DNA of 64,000 nucleotides from Bactericera cockerelli (GCA_024516035.1 CM044964.1:1634784-1698783), one strand, 5' to 3'; numbered from the stretch's first letter, positions 41,788-55,141 are shown. Program-made: numbers and translations. The notes: generated from the letters alone by a model not told the origin.

Positions 41788-41932
41788 TAAGACAGGATTC
41801 GATTTAATCTAAGTGGCTATCAGCTGATTAAAGTGAGCTGTGATTGGTTGCAACTCCCACTTGAGGCGAGTTAAGGGATAGTGTCCACTTAGATTAAATC
41901 TAATCCTGTTTCATAATTCCGCCCTCAGTTCT
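41788..41932. mobile_element. Palindromic MITE M2
   Basis: GACAGGATTCGATTTAATCT at left pairs with AGATTAAATCTAATCCTGTT at right; the middle has CAACTCCCACTTGAGG. About 145 bp, almost fully self-complementary. No ORF. Confidence 0.65.
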
Positions 41933-42346
41933 TCTGAAAAGTAAATAAATAGGAGTGTTTGGCCATTCAGCGAGGGAATGCCGAGTGTGTCAGGGATACC
42001 ATACCAAGCACTAGAGCTCTTTATCTATAATTTTAATGTACGTGTTATGTATTTTATTTATTTATTAAAAAAAAAAAATCAATCATTATTCATCACAATT
42101 GGATCTAGCAATGAAATCCTCTCACTATAAAATACTATGTAAGGAGATGCTAGGATTAGTACCAACTTGATTTTATACTTATTATTTATTATTGTTTTTT
42201 TTTTTTTTTTTTTTTTTTTTCCTCTCACTATCTTAACTTCTTCTCATTGTTCTTGTAAGTGGAGCTTGTCAAATGGCTTCGTTGGAACAATGTTGAAAAA
42301 AAAAAAAAAAAAAAAAAAAATAGGAGTGTTTTCTAATTCACGTATT

Positions 42347-42688
42347 CTACGACAGTTGCTTCAGCGCCTCACGCAGTCTACTCCTGGACTGCGACACTTT
42401 CTCTTCCTGTCGCTTGATATCTTCGTCACTGATCGCGACACCCAAGATCAGCGGTTGTTCCGGGTTCAAATAGATACCCGGACTCTTCTCGAGCGACGAG
42501 CGGTTTCCCGCTTGACCGGTCACCGGGTGAGGCAGCACGTGCAGCGCGGTGGCAAGGGACTGCAGGATGGTTTCACCGGTGACGTGAGGGCCCACCGGTT
42601 TGAGCGCTCGAGGAAGACACATGGGGGTCAGCTCGGCACCGCTGCTGTCGCAAGCGCGTAGACCCTCCAGACGTTTCTCCCAGAATAG
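42347..42688 (-). CDS. MBD2/3: MBD2/3 exon 4
   Basis: Acceptor ACCCCTGCAG on the minus strand. Encodes LFWEKRLEGLRACDSSGAEL through the coiled coil to ALKQLS, then TAG. It is markedly GC-rich compared with the other exons. Confidence 0.92.
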   Translation of the reverse strand, partial: LFWEKRLEGLRACDSSGAELTPMCLPRALKPVGPHVTGETILQSLATALHVLPHPVTGQAGNRSSLEKSPGIYLNPEQPLILGVAISDEDIKRQEEKVSQSRSRLREALKQLS

Positions 42689-44793
42689 CTGCAGGGGTGA
42701 GGGTAAGGGAGATATTATAATCATTATTGTCTTGAATTATTATGTGTAAAATATTGTCTTGAATTATTATGTGTAAAATATTGTCTTGAATTTTCTTTGA
42801 TATTTCCAACACTTTCTCCTAGTCTCTAATAACTTCATTTCTTATTCTGTACCTTTTAAATTATGGGATGAAATAGCAGCAAAAAGCATGTCTAGTACCA
42901 TGGCCATTAAAAAAGGCTGCAAAACACTGACATGAAAAATAAAATAATTCATACATAATTATAAAATAATAGAAATTAAAAATAGACTCAAGGAACTTAC
43001 AGTTGGGGAAAAAACATTAAAACAATTAAATAAAGTTTTTATTTATTTGTTTTGTTTTGTTCACATACTCATAGAGTCATATTACATAATTATAAAAAAA
43101 AATTCCTTTTTGGCAATCCAGAGAAAACACTCTTGCTGCAATATCTCTCTAGATTGCAAAAAACAATCTTTGTTCTTATTTATGAATTGTTTCTGAGAAA
43201 TTTCTAAAACTAACAATCAGAAGTATTGTGTTTGTTTATCATTTTTTCCTCTTCTGAGGGATATTAATTTATTCCACGGAAATATAAAATTACCTGCTTG
43301 GGTTTCTCCTGTGTTCCCTGTTTGATTTCAGTTTTGACTTTGCTTTCTTGGGTTTTAAACACTGTGACAGGTTGCTTGAAAATAGAAGCTGTCTGTCTGA
43401 TCGGAGGAACTAGGGATGCATCACTTCTAACACCACGACTGTGAAACATTGAAAAGGAAAAAAAAATAATAAACATTTTTTGTTGTTGTGAAGTTGTTAA
43501 TAGTCCATAAAGAGTAAGTTGGAATTAAACTGTTACGAAATTGTTTCATTGTTTTATTATGAATGGGGGAAAAGATATTACTGACAAAAAGTTAGAAAGT
43601 GAGAGTAAGTGGTTCAGAATACTGAGTTTTACAAGAGAGGTTATGAGAAGGAAAAAAAAAAAAAAAAAAAAAAAAACAAGAGAGTTCATGGTCTTCATGT
43701 TATTCCAAGACCAAAAAAAAAGGAAGATGTGGTCAAAATCGTAACTGTGGAGATATCTGAAAAAATGTTAGAATAACAATTCTGGACGTACTGTCTTTTC
43801 ATGGGAGAGATGATTTTTTCAAAGGGTGGAAATCACACTCCCCATGTTGACTGGGTGTTGTCTTTTAAAAAATATTTCTTTATAAATAAAAAAATCCCAA
43901 CTCTAATTTAATGATAAAATCAAAAAGAAAAGCAATTAAATGGCCACCATAAAATAATATGTTATTTTTATTTATTTTTTACATAGGGGAGATTCTTGAA
44001 AATCCACAGCAGGTGAATTTTTCAAAGAGTGAAATATGGTAGAAATGGTGTAATTGACCTAAAATAAACATTTTTAACAACTTAGATGTCTGATTATTTT
44101 GAGTTTTGGTAAAACATAAAACTGCTTAGGGTGAATTTTTCAAAAAGTGAAAGTAAATGTTATTTTAGGGTTATTTATACCATCTCTATGGGAGGTTCAC
44201 TCTGAGAAATTATTTGATAATCATTACCAAAATAGGTACTCAGCTTGTGAGTTAACTCACCTGTACTCAAATTGAGAGCCTCTATGTTTTCCACGATGTT
44301 TTTGTAAGGAATTCAACTTTCCAGATTGGAAGTCAAAGGATATTGCATCAGGGTTACCTCTCAGGATTTTCAGAACTTCACTCCTTGTTCTCAGCTTTTT
44401 ACCACATGGACTGGAAAAAAAACAAATAAAGGATTAGAAATAATTATCAAATACAGAAATGACATTAGAGATTGATTTAATAGATGGTAGTATGGGTTAA
44501 TTTTTTTGCCAATTGTGAACCTCATCATAAAAATGTACTCAAGCTCAAAAATATGTAGCATGGTATGTTTTCAAGGTTCAACTGCCACAAATTTGAATTG
44601 TTGGAGATAGAAAAATACCATTCTTGGCATAATGGGACTACCTGTGCCAACAATTCATTACAGGAACTTATACTCACCTATGATAAAAGACATCCACTTT
44701 GCCAACACACAATCCTTTGGTTCGAGTCACTTCTTCCCTGTACCATCCTGGAGGTAGTTGAGGACATTCTGATTTCTTTGAGTTTGGTAACAT
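42347..44793 (-). CDS. MBD2/3: Methyl-CpG-binding domain protein 2/3 (four exons)
   Basis: Minus-strand exons are 44793-44678, 44410-44261, 43438-43294 and 42688-42347, GT-AG with compatible phases, giving 250 aa. Order: an MBD domain (~9-75) with ECPQLPPGWYREEVTR and SPCGKKLRTR; the conserved RGVRSDASLVPPIRQTAS linker; and the C-terminal domain starting LFWEKRLEGL and ending in a coiled coil (DEDIKRQEEKVSQSRSRL). MBD2/3 is a subunit of the NuRD deacetylase complex; in the family the coiled coil binds p66/GATAD2. In the MBD, Lys32 is kept, but the residue equal to the methyl-CpG-contact Tyr of MBD2 is Phe36, as in mammalian MBD3. The ATG at 44793 is the first that gives a sensible N-terminus; no in-frame stop lies just upstream, so a further 5' exon is possible. 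A TTTATT (minus-strand AATAAA) lies near 42185. Confidence 0.92.
42723..42790. repeat. 27-bp tandem repeat in MBD2/3 intron 3
   Basis: Two and a half copies of ATTGTCTTGAATTATTATGT plus GTAAAAT, starting 35 bp from the exon-4 acceptor on the intron side. Confidence 0.85.
43294..43438 (-). CDS. MBD2/3: MBD2/3 exon 3
   Basis: Minus-strand acceptor TTTCACAG and donor GTAATT. Encodes RGVRSDASLVPPIRQTASIF and on to QEKPKQ, the stretch after the MBD that is conserved in all MBD2/3 proteins. Confidence 0.92.
44261..44410 (-). CDS. MBD2/3: MBD2/3 exon 2
   Basis: Acceptor TTTTTCCAG, donor GTGAGT. Encodes PCGKKLRTRSEVLKILRGN, then SFDFQSGKL, the second half of the MBD fold. Confidence 0.92.
44678..44793 (-). 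CDS. MBD2/3: MBD2/3 exon 1
   Basis: Encodes MLPNSKKSECPQLPPGWYRE through VGKVDVFYH and ends at donor GTGAGT. It carries the first MBD strands and the DNA-contact loop. Confidence 0.85.
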
Positions 44794-45481
44794 GATAACT
44801 AGCAAAATAAATGCTGCTAAATTGATATTTATGTTAATTTCTTCTTTTGATGTAATATTTCTTTGCAGTTTTCCCTTTCATGCAACTCAATTTCTTCTCT
44901 AGGTCTGCAATAGTTTGTATACTCTGATGGTCTATTAGGTTTTAAATATGGAATCAATGGTTAAGTAACGGAATTTCACAATTATTCAAGAATTCTGGCA
45001 CTATAAAGGTGAACTTCGTATATATTTAAGAAACATTCAAGCTTTTCAAAAGTAAAACCTTCCAGTACCTCCTTCGATTACTGAAACTTGGGAAATTCTT
45101 CAAACAATACTTTCAAAATTGGACATTGATGCATTACTTATAAAGATTAGAATTAATTTATAATATTTAAGATAGGTAATAGGTAAGACAGGTGAATGCT
45201 AATTCAAAGTTGAAAATATTTAAATCAATAAAACAAATTCTAATGCACAAATTCTGTACGCAGTACGCACAACTTTTGTCAAATTCAGCCTAAACTTTTC
45301 AAAATTTCGCGCTCATCAAAAAACAATTTTTGAAAAAGATTTTTTCTCTGTGCGCTACTACCGTACACAATATTTCACAAGTTCACCGCTAGGCTCGCTA
45401 GTTTTTGTTTTAAATTCAAGCGGCCATCTTAAAAACAAAACAAATTCTGGATTCTGGGAAGGTTTCTCAAGTCGTGTCAAC
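44794..45481. promoter_or_regulatory. Shared upstream region of MBD2/3 (-) and RPL39 (+)
   Basis: The two start codons face away from each other, 688 bp apart. No clear TATA box is placed for either gene. Pyrimidine-rich TTTTTTCTCTG near 45336-45346 could be a 5'-TOP start for RPL39, but this is a guess. GCGGCCATCTTAA at 45419-45431 resembles a YY1/PHO-type core (GCCATC). Confidence 0.45.
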
Positions 45482-45484
45482 ATG
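45482..45484 (+). CDS. RpL39: RpL39 exon 1 (initiator codon only)
   Basis: ATG immediately followed by the donor GTAAGT, in CAACATGGTAAGT context. Chosen because exon 2 starts in phase 0 with Ser-Ala-His. Confidence 0.85.
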
Positions 45485-48400
45485 GTAAGTTCTCTAATTT
45501 CGTATTTTTCTCTAATAATGATCCTATCTTATATCCATCTTCCTCTGAAAAACAATTTTCTCCTCGCTTTATGCATGCCTTCACAATAGATTACTACTAT
45601 GCCACAAGATCCCTTTTTGGAATTGAAAAATCCCTTCATGTCAACCTCTCGCAAGTACACGTGCTGACTGTGTAGAAGTAATAATGATAATGAGCCTGTC
45701 CAGCTAGTAATGTTGCTATAATATTCAGCCGAAATTATGAAATGAAGTCATCTATAACATGTAGAGTATAAAAACCTCACCCAGTTTAAACTAGCCCCAC
45801 ACCCATTGCTACCTTTCAAGGAAGTCCATAGCCAGTGTCGAGGGCATGGTTAATATACATAGGGTCAAGGGGGGTAATTACGAACGATTTTGAGCTACAT
45901 TTTATAAACATATCTGTAACCCTGAGTTGCTTTTGTAAAATCCATGTCTTGTGATTTTTTTGGTATATAGACTTATTTAGCATTCTAATGGTGCATTATA
46001 AATAGTTTTGTGCATTCTGTAGTATCTGTTTAGTGGTGTTCTTATTTACCCCCGCCTGTTCGCATTTACCCCCGCCTGACGGGGGTAAATGCGAACACAT
46101 TATACAATATTAAAAACGAACTTTTTAATGGCAATATGTGCTTTTTATGTACAAATAATACACCAATATTGTACTTTGTGTCTTTAGCCACCTGTATGAC
46201 AATATGCAAAGTTCATGGACACACAGGATAGTGGTTTGAATCCTAACCACGAAGGTAGTCAGCTCTTATCAAATAGGGTATCTCTATCTTGCAAATAATA
46301 GTAATAATAATAATTTCGTGTCCGTGAGATAGGTAAAGATACCTAAATCACGGTGGTGAGAGGATTATATGGACGCCCAGATCCAATATCTAGGCTCCTT
46401 TCATGTCCATTGATTATATTTGGTTTTAAAAACATGACTTGAGGTAGACAGGACGGGGGTTTCACCCGCCATTCGCTGGGAATCGTACCAGCTACCCACA
46501 TTAACCTCACCCAGCCTGGGTGGGGCCGGAATCGCCAGCCTCACATGTTCGGAGGGGACAGAATTTTCTGTGCGAAAAGTCTGCTCCAACCGGGAATCGA
46601 ACTAAGGATCTTTGGACTACGGGCAGTAGTCACAACCATTACGCCACGGAGGCTGGTAATAAAAGCATAATAATAAAAACAGTTAATTATGAGAGCTTTT
46701 GAAAGGTGTTTTACCTATATATTTTTTTCATTTTTTTTTTTTTTTTTTTACAGATTTTGGTCTTATCAATAGTTTCTAGGTCATTGTCAATCTCAGATTT
46801 GTCTTCTTCTACCTTCATTTCTTTCTTCTTTTTTGAAACTGTTCCCTCTTTATTTCTTTTTGTTTTCTACACTTTCATTTTTCTTCCTTTCTTTTGCTAT
46901 GTTCAAGTACACAAATACCTTCATTGGGTCCAATACATTAGGGTACTAATATCTTGGTACTTCTTACAACCTCCCAGTATTTCAGGATTTTGAGCCTTAC
47001 GTTTGGAAAATTCTACTTTGGTTTGCGGAATCTCAAAACACTGCCGTTGCTCTTCTGACAGCCAGGTTGCCATTAAAAACATCTAATACGATAGCAGATA
47101 TCATTTGTGCTTCTGTTTACAAAGGATGTGGTTTCTTCATCTTGTAGTTCCGGGGCATTCTGAGTGTTTTGATAAATACAAAAAAAGTTATAGGGTAAAA
47201 CAAACACCCAAAATATGCGTTCGTAATTACCCCATAGCAAAAAAATGCGGGGGTAATTAAGAACACCCAAAAACTATAACTTAAAAAATGGTCAAAACAA
47301 TTATTTTTGTAAAATAATAACCAAAAACATGCTTATCAATAATTAAAAGTAAAATAATGATAAAAATTCAAGTAACACTTACCTAAAAAATTGTTTTAAA
47401 AAAATCAAAAACTTCAAAAATCAATTTTTTTGATAGATCTATTTTCACTAGCCTACTAACTACAACTGAAAATAAATACTATCGAAAACTTGTGTTCAAC
47501 CTGTAAAAACAATTCAAAATAATAGTATTCAACCACCAGATTCGAAATATCTTATCCTGTTTAGGTACAATGACCACTGTTCGTAATTACCCCCTGTTCG
47601 TAAATACCCCCCTTGACCCTACAAGTTCTTCTTTCACCACAGTTGGTGTACCAATCAGGGTCTAGGGCCTTGAATGGGTGACCATTCAATTTCAACACCT
47701 GTGATGCTGGCTATTCCTGGCCCCACTGGGGCTGGGTGAGTTCAATTTGAACAGCTATTAGAGAGTTGCTAACAAATTGAGGGCGTTTTTGGCATTGGTA
47801 GGTAAGGCCATTCCATACAAGTAAAATTGAGGGTTAGAACCCCTGTTATGGCATGATCATGTAGTTGAGAGCAACATTCTTGCAATAGAAGTACAGGGCA
47901 AGTAAGAGTGAGCAGAGGAGAGACTTACATGGGTAGAAAGTCCATTTTGCACAAGTCTAATACCGTGATTTTTGTCCAGGATAAGGTAATTTCACCTGTG
48001 TTCTGGAAATTGAATCAGGTGTGAAATGAAAATAAACAATGCAAGTTCTATTTTCAATTATTTTCTTTCATCATTACATTTTATGGAGTGCATCTGTCTC
48101 TTGAACAAGGTGAAATAAACCTACCTTCTATTTTTAAACTGAATATTTACCTACTGTGTTCTAACAGATCCATATTTTACAGAACATACTTAATACTTGA
48201 ATACTTACTTTCTGGGGTTCCTCATTACTTACTTGGTCAAATTTTGTACTTACAATATTCTGAAACATGTAGATCATCCAGTGTGCAGGGGTTTTCTAGT
48301 TGATGACATACTATAGCGTGCAGGGGTTTTCTAGTTGATGACTCACATAGAAGGTTGACTCAAGAAAACAATTTTTGATCACAAGGTTTTGTGTGAAATA

Positions 48401-49073
48401 TAACCGTGGGGAATCAGAAATAACTCTTGAACCTAGATCTACCTTATAATATTACTTTTACCTTAAATATCCTCTTTTCTTACTCTATTTCTCTTATTCT
48501 TGCTAGACATCTACAAGCATATACCTATAGAAACTAAAAAATAAGAGAACCGAGTCAGAAAAACACTGGATCAGATCTAACTATCAAGACCATATATCTA
48601 AGTCTTATTATTAGCTCTAAAATGAAACTACTATAGAACAATATCTTACCCACTAATAGCATTAGAATACCCAAGATTAAGACACCTTATCTAGGTTATT
48701 CTATAGTTTATAATATTTTATTATCTCACTTTCTCTCCCTCATCTCCATTTATATCTTCTTTCTTGTTCTCTCTAGATATTCAAATACTTACCTTATCGT
48801 TTCCTACCTAACACCAAATCATTATAACTAAACGGAAATATATACACACCTCTTGTATAAGACTGACCACAACAAACATTGACCAGAATAATATTACTCT
48901 AGATTACATACAGCATAAACATAGCACATCCAAAAATCCTACGTACTAGTACTACTATGATATAAAATATTATGCTACTACCCCTGATAACTATATACTA
49001 TGTATGCATCTACAGTAAATCAGTAAACTATTGAACACACTCTCAAAACTAGCTATTCAAAAGAGGAGCAAAG

Positions 49074-49108
<35 letters not shown>

Positions 49109-52100
49109 TTGCTTAAATATTTATTATTAAAAAAAAAAAAAAACATATATATATATATCAAGACACTACTAATAACTGCCCAAAAAAAACATACTACAAT
49201 AGGCAAAAGATTGAAAAGAGAGAAAAAAAAAAAAAAAAAAAGACAACAGGAACAAATACCATCATGGAAACTAGAAGCAAAAAATATACTACACAACCAT
49301 GGAACAATAAAAATTCAAATTTCCAAGACCAAGATGATGATATAATAAAAACTAAAAACGAAATATTCAACATAGCAGAAGACAATAAACTAGAAGAACT
49401 CAAACCATTATGCATCAAATTATTTGAACTGATAGACAAAAAAATTGAGGATATGGAATCCCAAAACCACTCAGAAGAACTAGGAGAAGAAATCAAAAAT
49501 CTATCACAGGACAGAAACAGCTTAGAATTAAAAATTAAAAACTATCAAGAAAGAATAGACGATATAATAAATGACAGTGAACAACAAATAACCAAACTAA
49601 AAGAGGAGCTCCAACAAAATGAAAAAAAACTACAAGAATATAAAAAATCCTACCAACTAGAACAGATAAAAACAGAAGAAATACAAGACTTAAAAGAAAC
49701 AATTGAAAAGAATAAACACACAAATGAAATATCTTTAAAACAAAATGAACTACTAAAAGGACATATTAAGACTCTAGAAGAAGAAATAAAAGTTCAGACA
49801 GACGAGATCAATGGTCTACGTCTTGCCAATAAAGGTATGCAAAAGATAATTGACAACCAAGAATACAACAAAAGTAATAACTCTAAAAACAATAATGTAA
49901 CAGAAATTCTAATAGAGAAAACACCCCAAACAGAATCCAAAGAAAAAACAACCGATTCCATAAACACAATCAAAAATCTACACCAAACAATATTGGAACC
50001 AGATATACAAATAATTGAAACCTCTAGATCATCAAATGATAGCAGCAGAACTGAAGATAATACACTAGGTAATGCCCTTGGACAGCTCTACACTGACATA
50101 ATCAACCAGTCAAGTAATAACGATTATAACCATGCTACTCAACTAAAGATAACAGAACTTGAAGAAGAAATAAAGACAAATACCAAAAGAATAACTAACA
50201 TAGAAAACACACTCAGAAATCTACAAACCGGAAATTCGCAACAAACGACAAACAAAGAAAATAATACAGAAAACAAAGAAACAACAGAAACTAAAACTAA
50301 AGACAAAACCATACACCTCATAGGAGACAGCCACATGCGCTATCTGAAAGAAAGACTAGACGAAGAGAAGGAACTAAAAAACTGCATGATTAAAGAAATT
50401 TTTAGGCCCGGATATACGTATAATAAAACTACACAGGAACTGATTAAACCAGAAGTCATTGGTAAAAATGACATACTCGTAATATCATGTGGTACTAATG
50501 ATTTATTCAGAACGGAAATTGAATCAATCAAAAACAACATCAATAAAATTGCTCAAATAAACTGCAACATCATTATCATCTTACCACCACCGCAACCCTA
50601 TAACCCAAGAAACGAAAATATAATACGATTCAACACAGCCCTCAAACACCACATACAAACTTATAAACACATAACCACTATAGATCCCCATAAATTTGTA
50701 CAGTACTGGCACATGGCAAGAGATGGGGTCCATCTTGCCAGAAAAGGAAAAAACTACCTATGTGCAAAAATCATGGAAGCCATCAGAGATCTAAACAATT
50801 CCAACAGCAACAACAAAAAGCAAACATCACCTGGAATAAAATATAACAAAAACGAAGAAATGAGACAAACCGCTAAACACCGAGAAAACAACAAACAACA
50901 GCACTACAACCATCAATACGAAACGTATAATCCACAAAAATATTATAAACAGCCCCACAAAGAGAACTATAACGACCACTACCACCAAAAATACCCGCAA
51001 AATCGCTACCAACAGAAGAAACTCGAAAATAACAACCCATATGGAAAACACACAAATAAACAAACGAGTGAATACAAAAGAACAAATGAAAATACATTAC
51101 AGCAAAACACTAATCATACAAGACACTACCAACAAGATCAACAACAATACCAACATAACCAAAAACAAAAATATAAAACACAGCATTTAACCCAAAAGAT
51201 CAATTCCCAACAACCAAACCACCAACTAAATGATCACCAAACATATAAAAAACAACAGAACCAACAACAACCACACCAAGAGCAACAACACTACAACCAA
51301 GAACAACAACACTACTTCCCGGCAGTTTTGACCCAACCACAACAACAAACTCCCAGACAACAAGAACATCTAATAAAAAAACAGGCACTTCAGACATACC
51401 AAAACCAACAACTACAAAAAAACTGGCAACAACAACACCAGATACAAATGAATCAACAAGAAATACAACGCCCACATCATCACAACGCACAACCCACAAC
51501 ACTACAATACGACAACAAACAACAACAACAGCCCCAAATAAACACTCTCAGGAACCCAAATGAACATCTAAACAAACCAGACCATTTTCAAGAACAACAA
51601 CAAAATAATTGGACAACAGTATACAACACATCAACCGAAATCAGTTGTAACACATGCACTTCATGTGGCTCAAACATTATAAATCAACCATATCAACAGC
51701 AACTATACAGCCAAGAAATACCAAATTTCCCAAACAACATTCCTATCAACAAAAATTTTCTAAACATCTGACATGCACAAAATGTGCAAAACTAAAACTA
51801 GATAAAACAAACAACCACAACCCCACAAAAAAACAATTAGATAATAACCCAGAATATGAAACACTAACATGGCACAAAAACATATCCCTTATAGAAGACG
51901 AAGAAAACATAGAAAAACTATACAATCTACAATATGGTGAAGAATTCTGCCAGGAAGTATGGAATAGTACAAATGAAGCCTGCAACTTTGCATATGCACT
52001 AAATAAATATCTTGAAAATAAAAACCCACCAAAAACTTCACAACATCAAAAAGAAACAATCAAAACTAAAGAAAACAACATTGTGAGAATATTCCACCAG

Positions 52101-55086
52101 AACATACAAAGTCTATCAAAAGAGGGAAAAATACCACAACTAGAACTACTAGCAGACCAGAAAAAGTTCGACTTTATATGTTTAACAGAGCACTGGCAAA
52201 CAAAAGAAAATATTGCAAAACTAGCAATACAAAACTATACGCTAATCGACAGTTACTGTAGGGAACCAAAAAAATCAACAAAAAATATAGCATATGGTGG
52301 AGCAGCAATCTATTGTAGAAATGAATTCAAAAACCAAGTCTCCACAATCCTAATCAATAAAGAAATTCTACACCCAAAATCATTTGAAACTGTAGGGATA
52401 AAGTATTCAAACGGAAAAAATAAAATAAATATTTTTTGTATATATAAAAACCCAACAAGTAGCATTAAAGTATTCCTTAAATCTTTAAACTCTCTCCTAG
52501 AAAAACACCTGAACCAAAACCAGAAAAACATAATATGTGGAGACATAAACATAGACTTCATTAACACAGACGAAAAATACAATCAACTAAACGACGTACT
52601 GGAATGCTACAACTTACAAAACAAACTAACATACCCAACAAGAGGTAGCGCAGGACTAGACTACATAATCACTTCAAAAAATGAAACAAAAATCACAGCA
52701 CAAATCACTGACGAACAAATCTCAGATCATTTTGGACAATACATAGACATTGACACAGTAAAAAATAACAAACTACAGAAAAATAACAAAAAATACATTA
52801 GAATACAAAAAGAAGAAAATCACATAAAAATGACTGAACTACTACTCAAACATGACTGGAAACATACACTAACTCAAATAGATGAGGAACAAACAGACAT
52901 AGCTACAAAAAACTTCATACACAATATACTAGAATACTACAACATAGCCTATCCACTGAAACAAATAACAATAAAAAACAAGAAAAAAAACATAGAATGG
53001 ATAACAGATAAAATAATTCAAGAAGGAAGAGAATTGAGAGAAATACACCAGTCAATAAAATACAATAACAACATACAGTTAAAAGAAATATACAAAGACC
53101 TTAAAAAAAACCACACTAAAAACATCACACTACTGAAAAGAGAACATATACAAAACAAGCTCAAAAACTCAAAAAACAAAAATAAAAGCATGTGGGAAAG
53201 CTTCAACTCATTAACGGGGAAAGAAAAAGAAGAATTGGACATCATAATTAAGGACAACAACAAAATTATCAACGAACCGAAAATAATTGCAGAGTTATTT
53301 GCTGAACACTTCATCAAGTCAACCACTGAAAAAATTAAACAAAACACACTACACAAACAACAATACCAACAACAAAGACTAGAAGAACGCCAACAACAAA
53401 GACAAGAAGAACGACAACAACAACATCAACCAACAAAAATACAACAACAACCAGAAACAATACTATATAATACGAACGAAATGGAAATAGAAAAAATCAT
53501 AAGAAACCTGAATGACAGTAAAGGACTTGAAAACTATGACATACCGACCTGCATTCTAAAACGAAACTCCAACATACTAAGCACACCACTATCCAAACTA
53601 ATAAACAAATCATTCAAAGAAGGAACATACCCTGCACTCATAAACTACTCGACTATAAACCCTAAACACAAAAAAGAAGACCCCAAAAACATCATCAACT
53701 ACAGGCCCATCTACAAAACCTCTAACCTAGCAAAAATATACCAAAAAGCATACACAAACCGACTACTTAAACACCTCAACGACAACAATTTATTAACACC
53801 ACACCAACATGGCTTCAGAACAAATCACTCGACTGCCAGCGCATGTTTAGAACTTGTTGAACATGTAATCGACTGTATGGACAAAGGACTGACTGTAATG
53901 ACTCTATACTTTGACTTGACCGCAGCATTCGACGTTGTAGACAAAGACATACTACTAGACAAACTCAACAAACTAGGGATACAAAACAACGACAACAACT
54001 GGATCAAATCATTCCTAGAGAGACGAACAGTACAAGTAAAAGTAAACAACCAAACATCAACAACAAGACACATACAACATGGTATTAGCCAAGGATCTAA
54101 CTTAGGACCAAACCTCTTCCTCGTAAACATAAATGACATACCAGACATACTCGACACTGACAACGAAAAAATAGTAATATTCGCAGACGACATAAACATT
54201 ACAATAACATCCAAAACAACTGAAGAACTGAAAATAAAAGCAGAGGAAGTGGTAAACAAATTTATACAATGGTGCCACACAAACCAAATGATCCCAAACA
54301 TACTCAAGTCCAACTACATCATATACAACATGAAAAAGACGAACAACACAACAAACTTAAATCTCAAAATAAACAATGAAGAAATAAAACCTGCAGAAGA
54401 AATAAGGTACCTAGGAATACAAATAGACAACAAACTATCATGGACAACACAAAACGAAAACATATGTAAAAAGCTAGCCCAACTTTGCTTCATAATAGGA
54501 CAATTAAGATCAAATATGGACCAAAAATCACTCCTTACTTACTACTACGCTTACGGAGAGAGCTCAATAAGATACGCCATAACAATCTGGGCCACAAACA
54601 CACAAACACCAACGAATACTAAGACTACAAAAAAGAATTATTAGAAAAATCTACAGAAAACCATACAACTACTCAGTCAAAGATACATTCATCAAACAAA
54701 ACATACAAACATTCTACGGACTATACTACATTGAATCACTACTATACATATACAAGACCAAAGACACACTACAACATAACTCTGATCATCATACATACAA
54801 CACACGACAAGCACAAAACCTTACAATACCCAAACATAGAACATCATACTTTGAAAAAACATCAAAATACAACGGTACAAAATACTTCAATAACCTGAAA
54901 GACCAAACAAAAACACTTGGCTACATAGCATTTAAACAAAAAATAATAACAGAAATAGCCCAAGTAGCACCGTACAACTTTAATGAATTAAATAACATAA
55001 ATATCTAAAGAGCAACAAGTAAGACAAGATAACACCAACTATATCAAATTTTTTTTACATGTGTATATGCATAAGTATGTCAATGA

Positions 55087-55141
<55 letters not shown>

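Noticed and set aside
49057..54313. Minus-strand ORFs opposite the LINE
   Set aside because: They arise from the strong A-richness of the coding strand (T-rich antisense giving Phe/Leu/Val runs) and show no domain.
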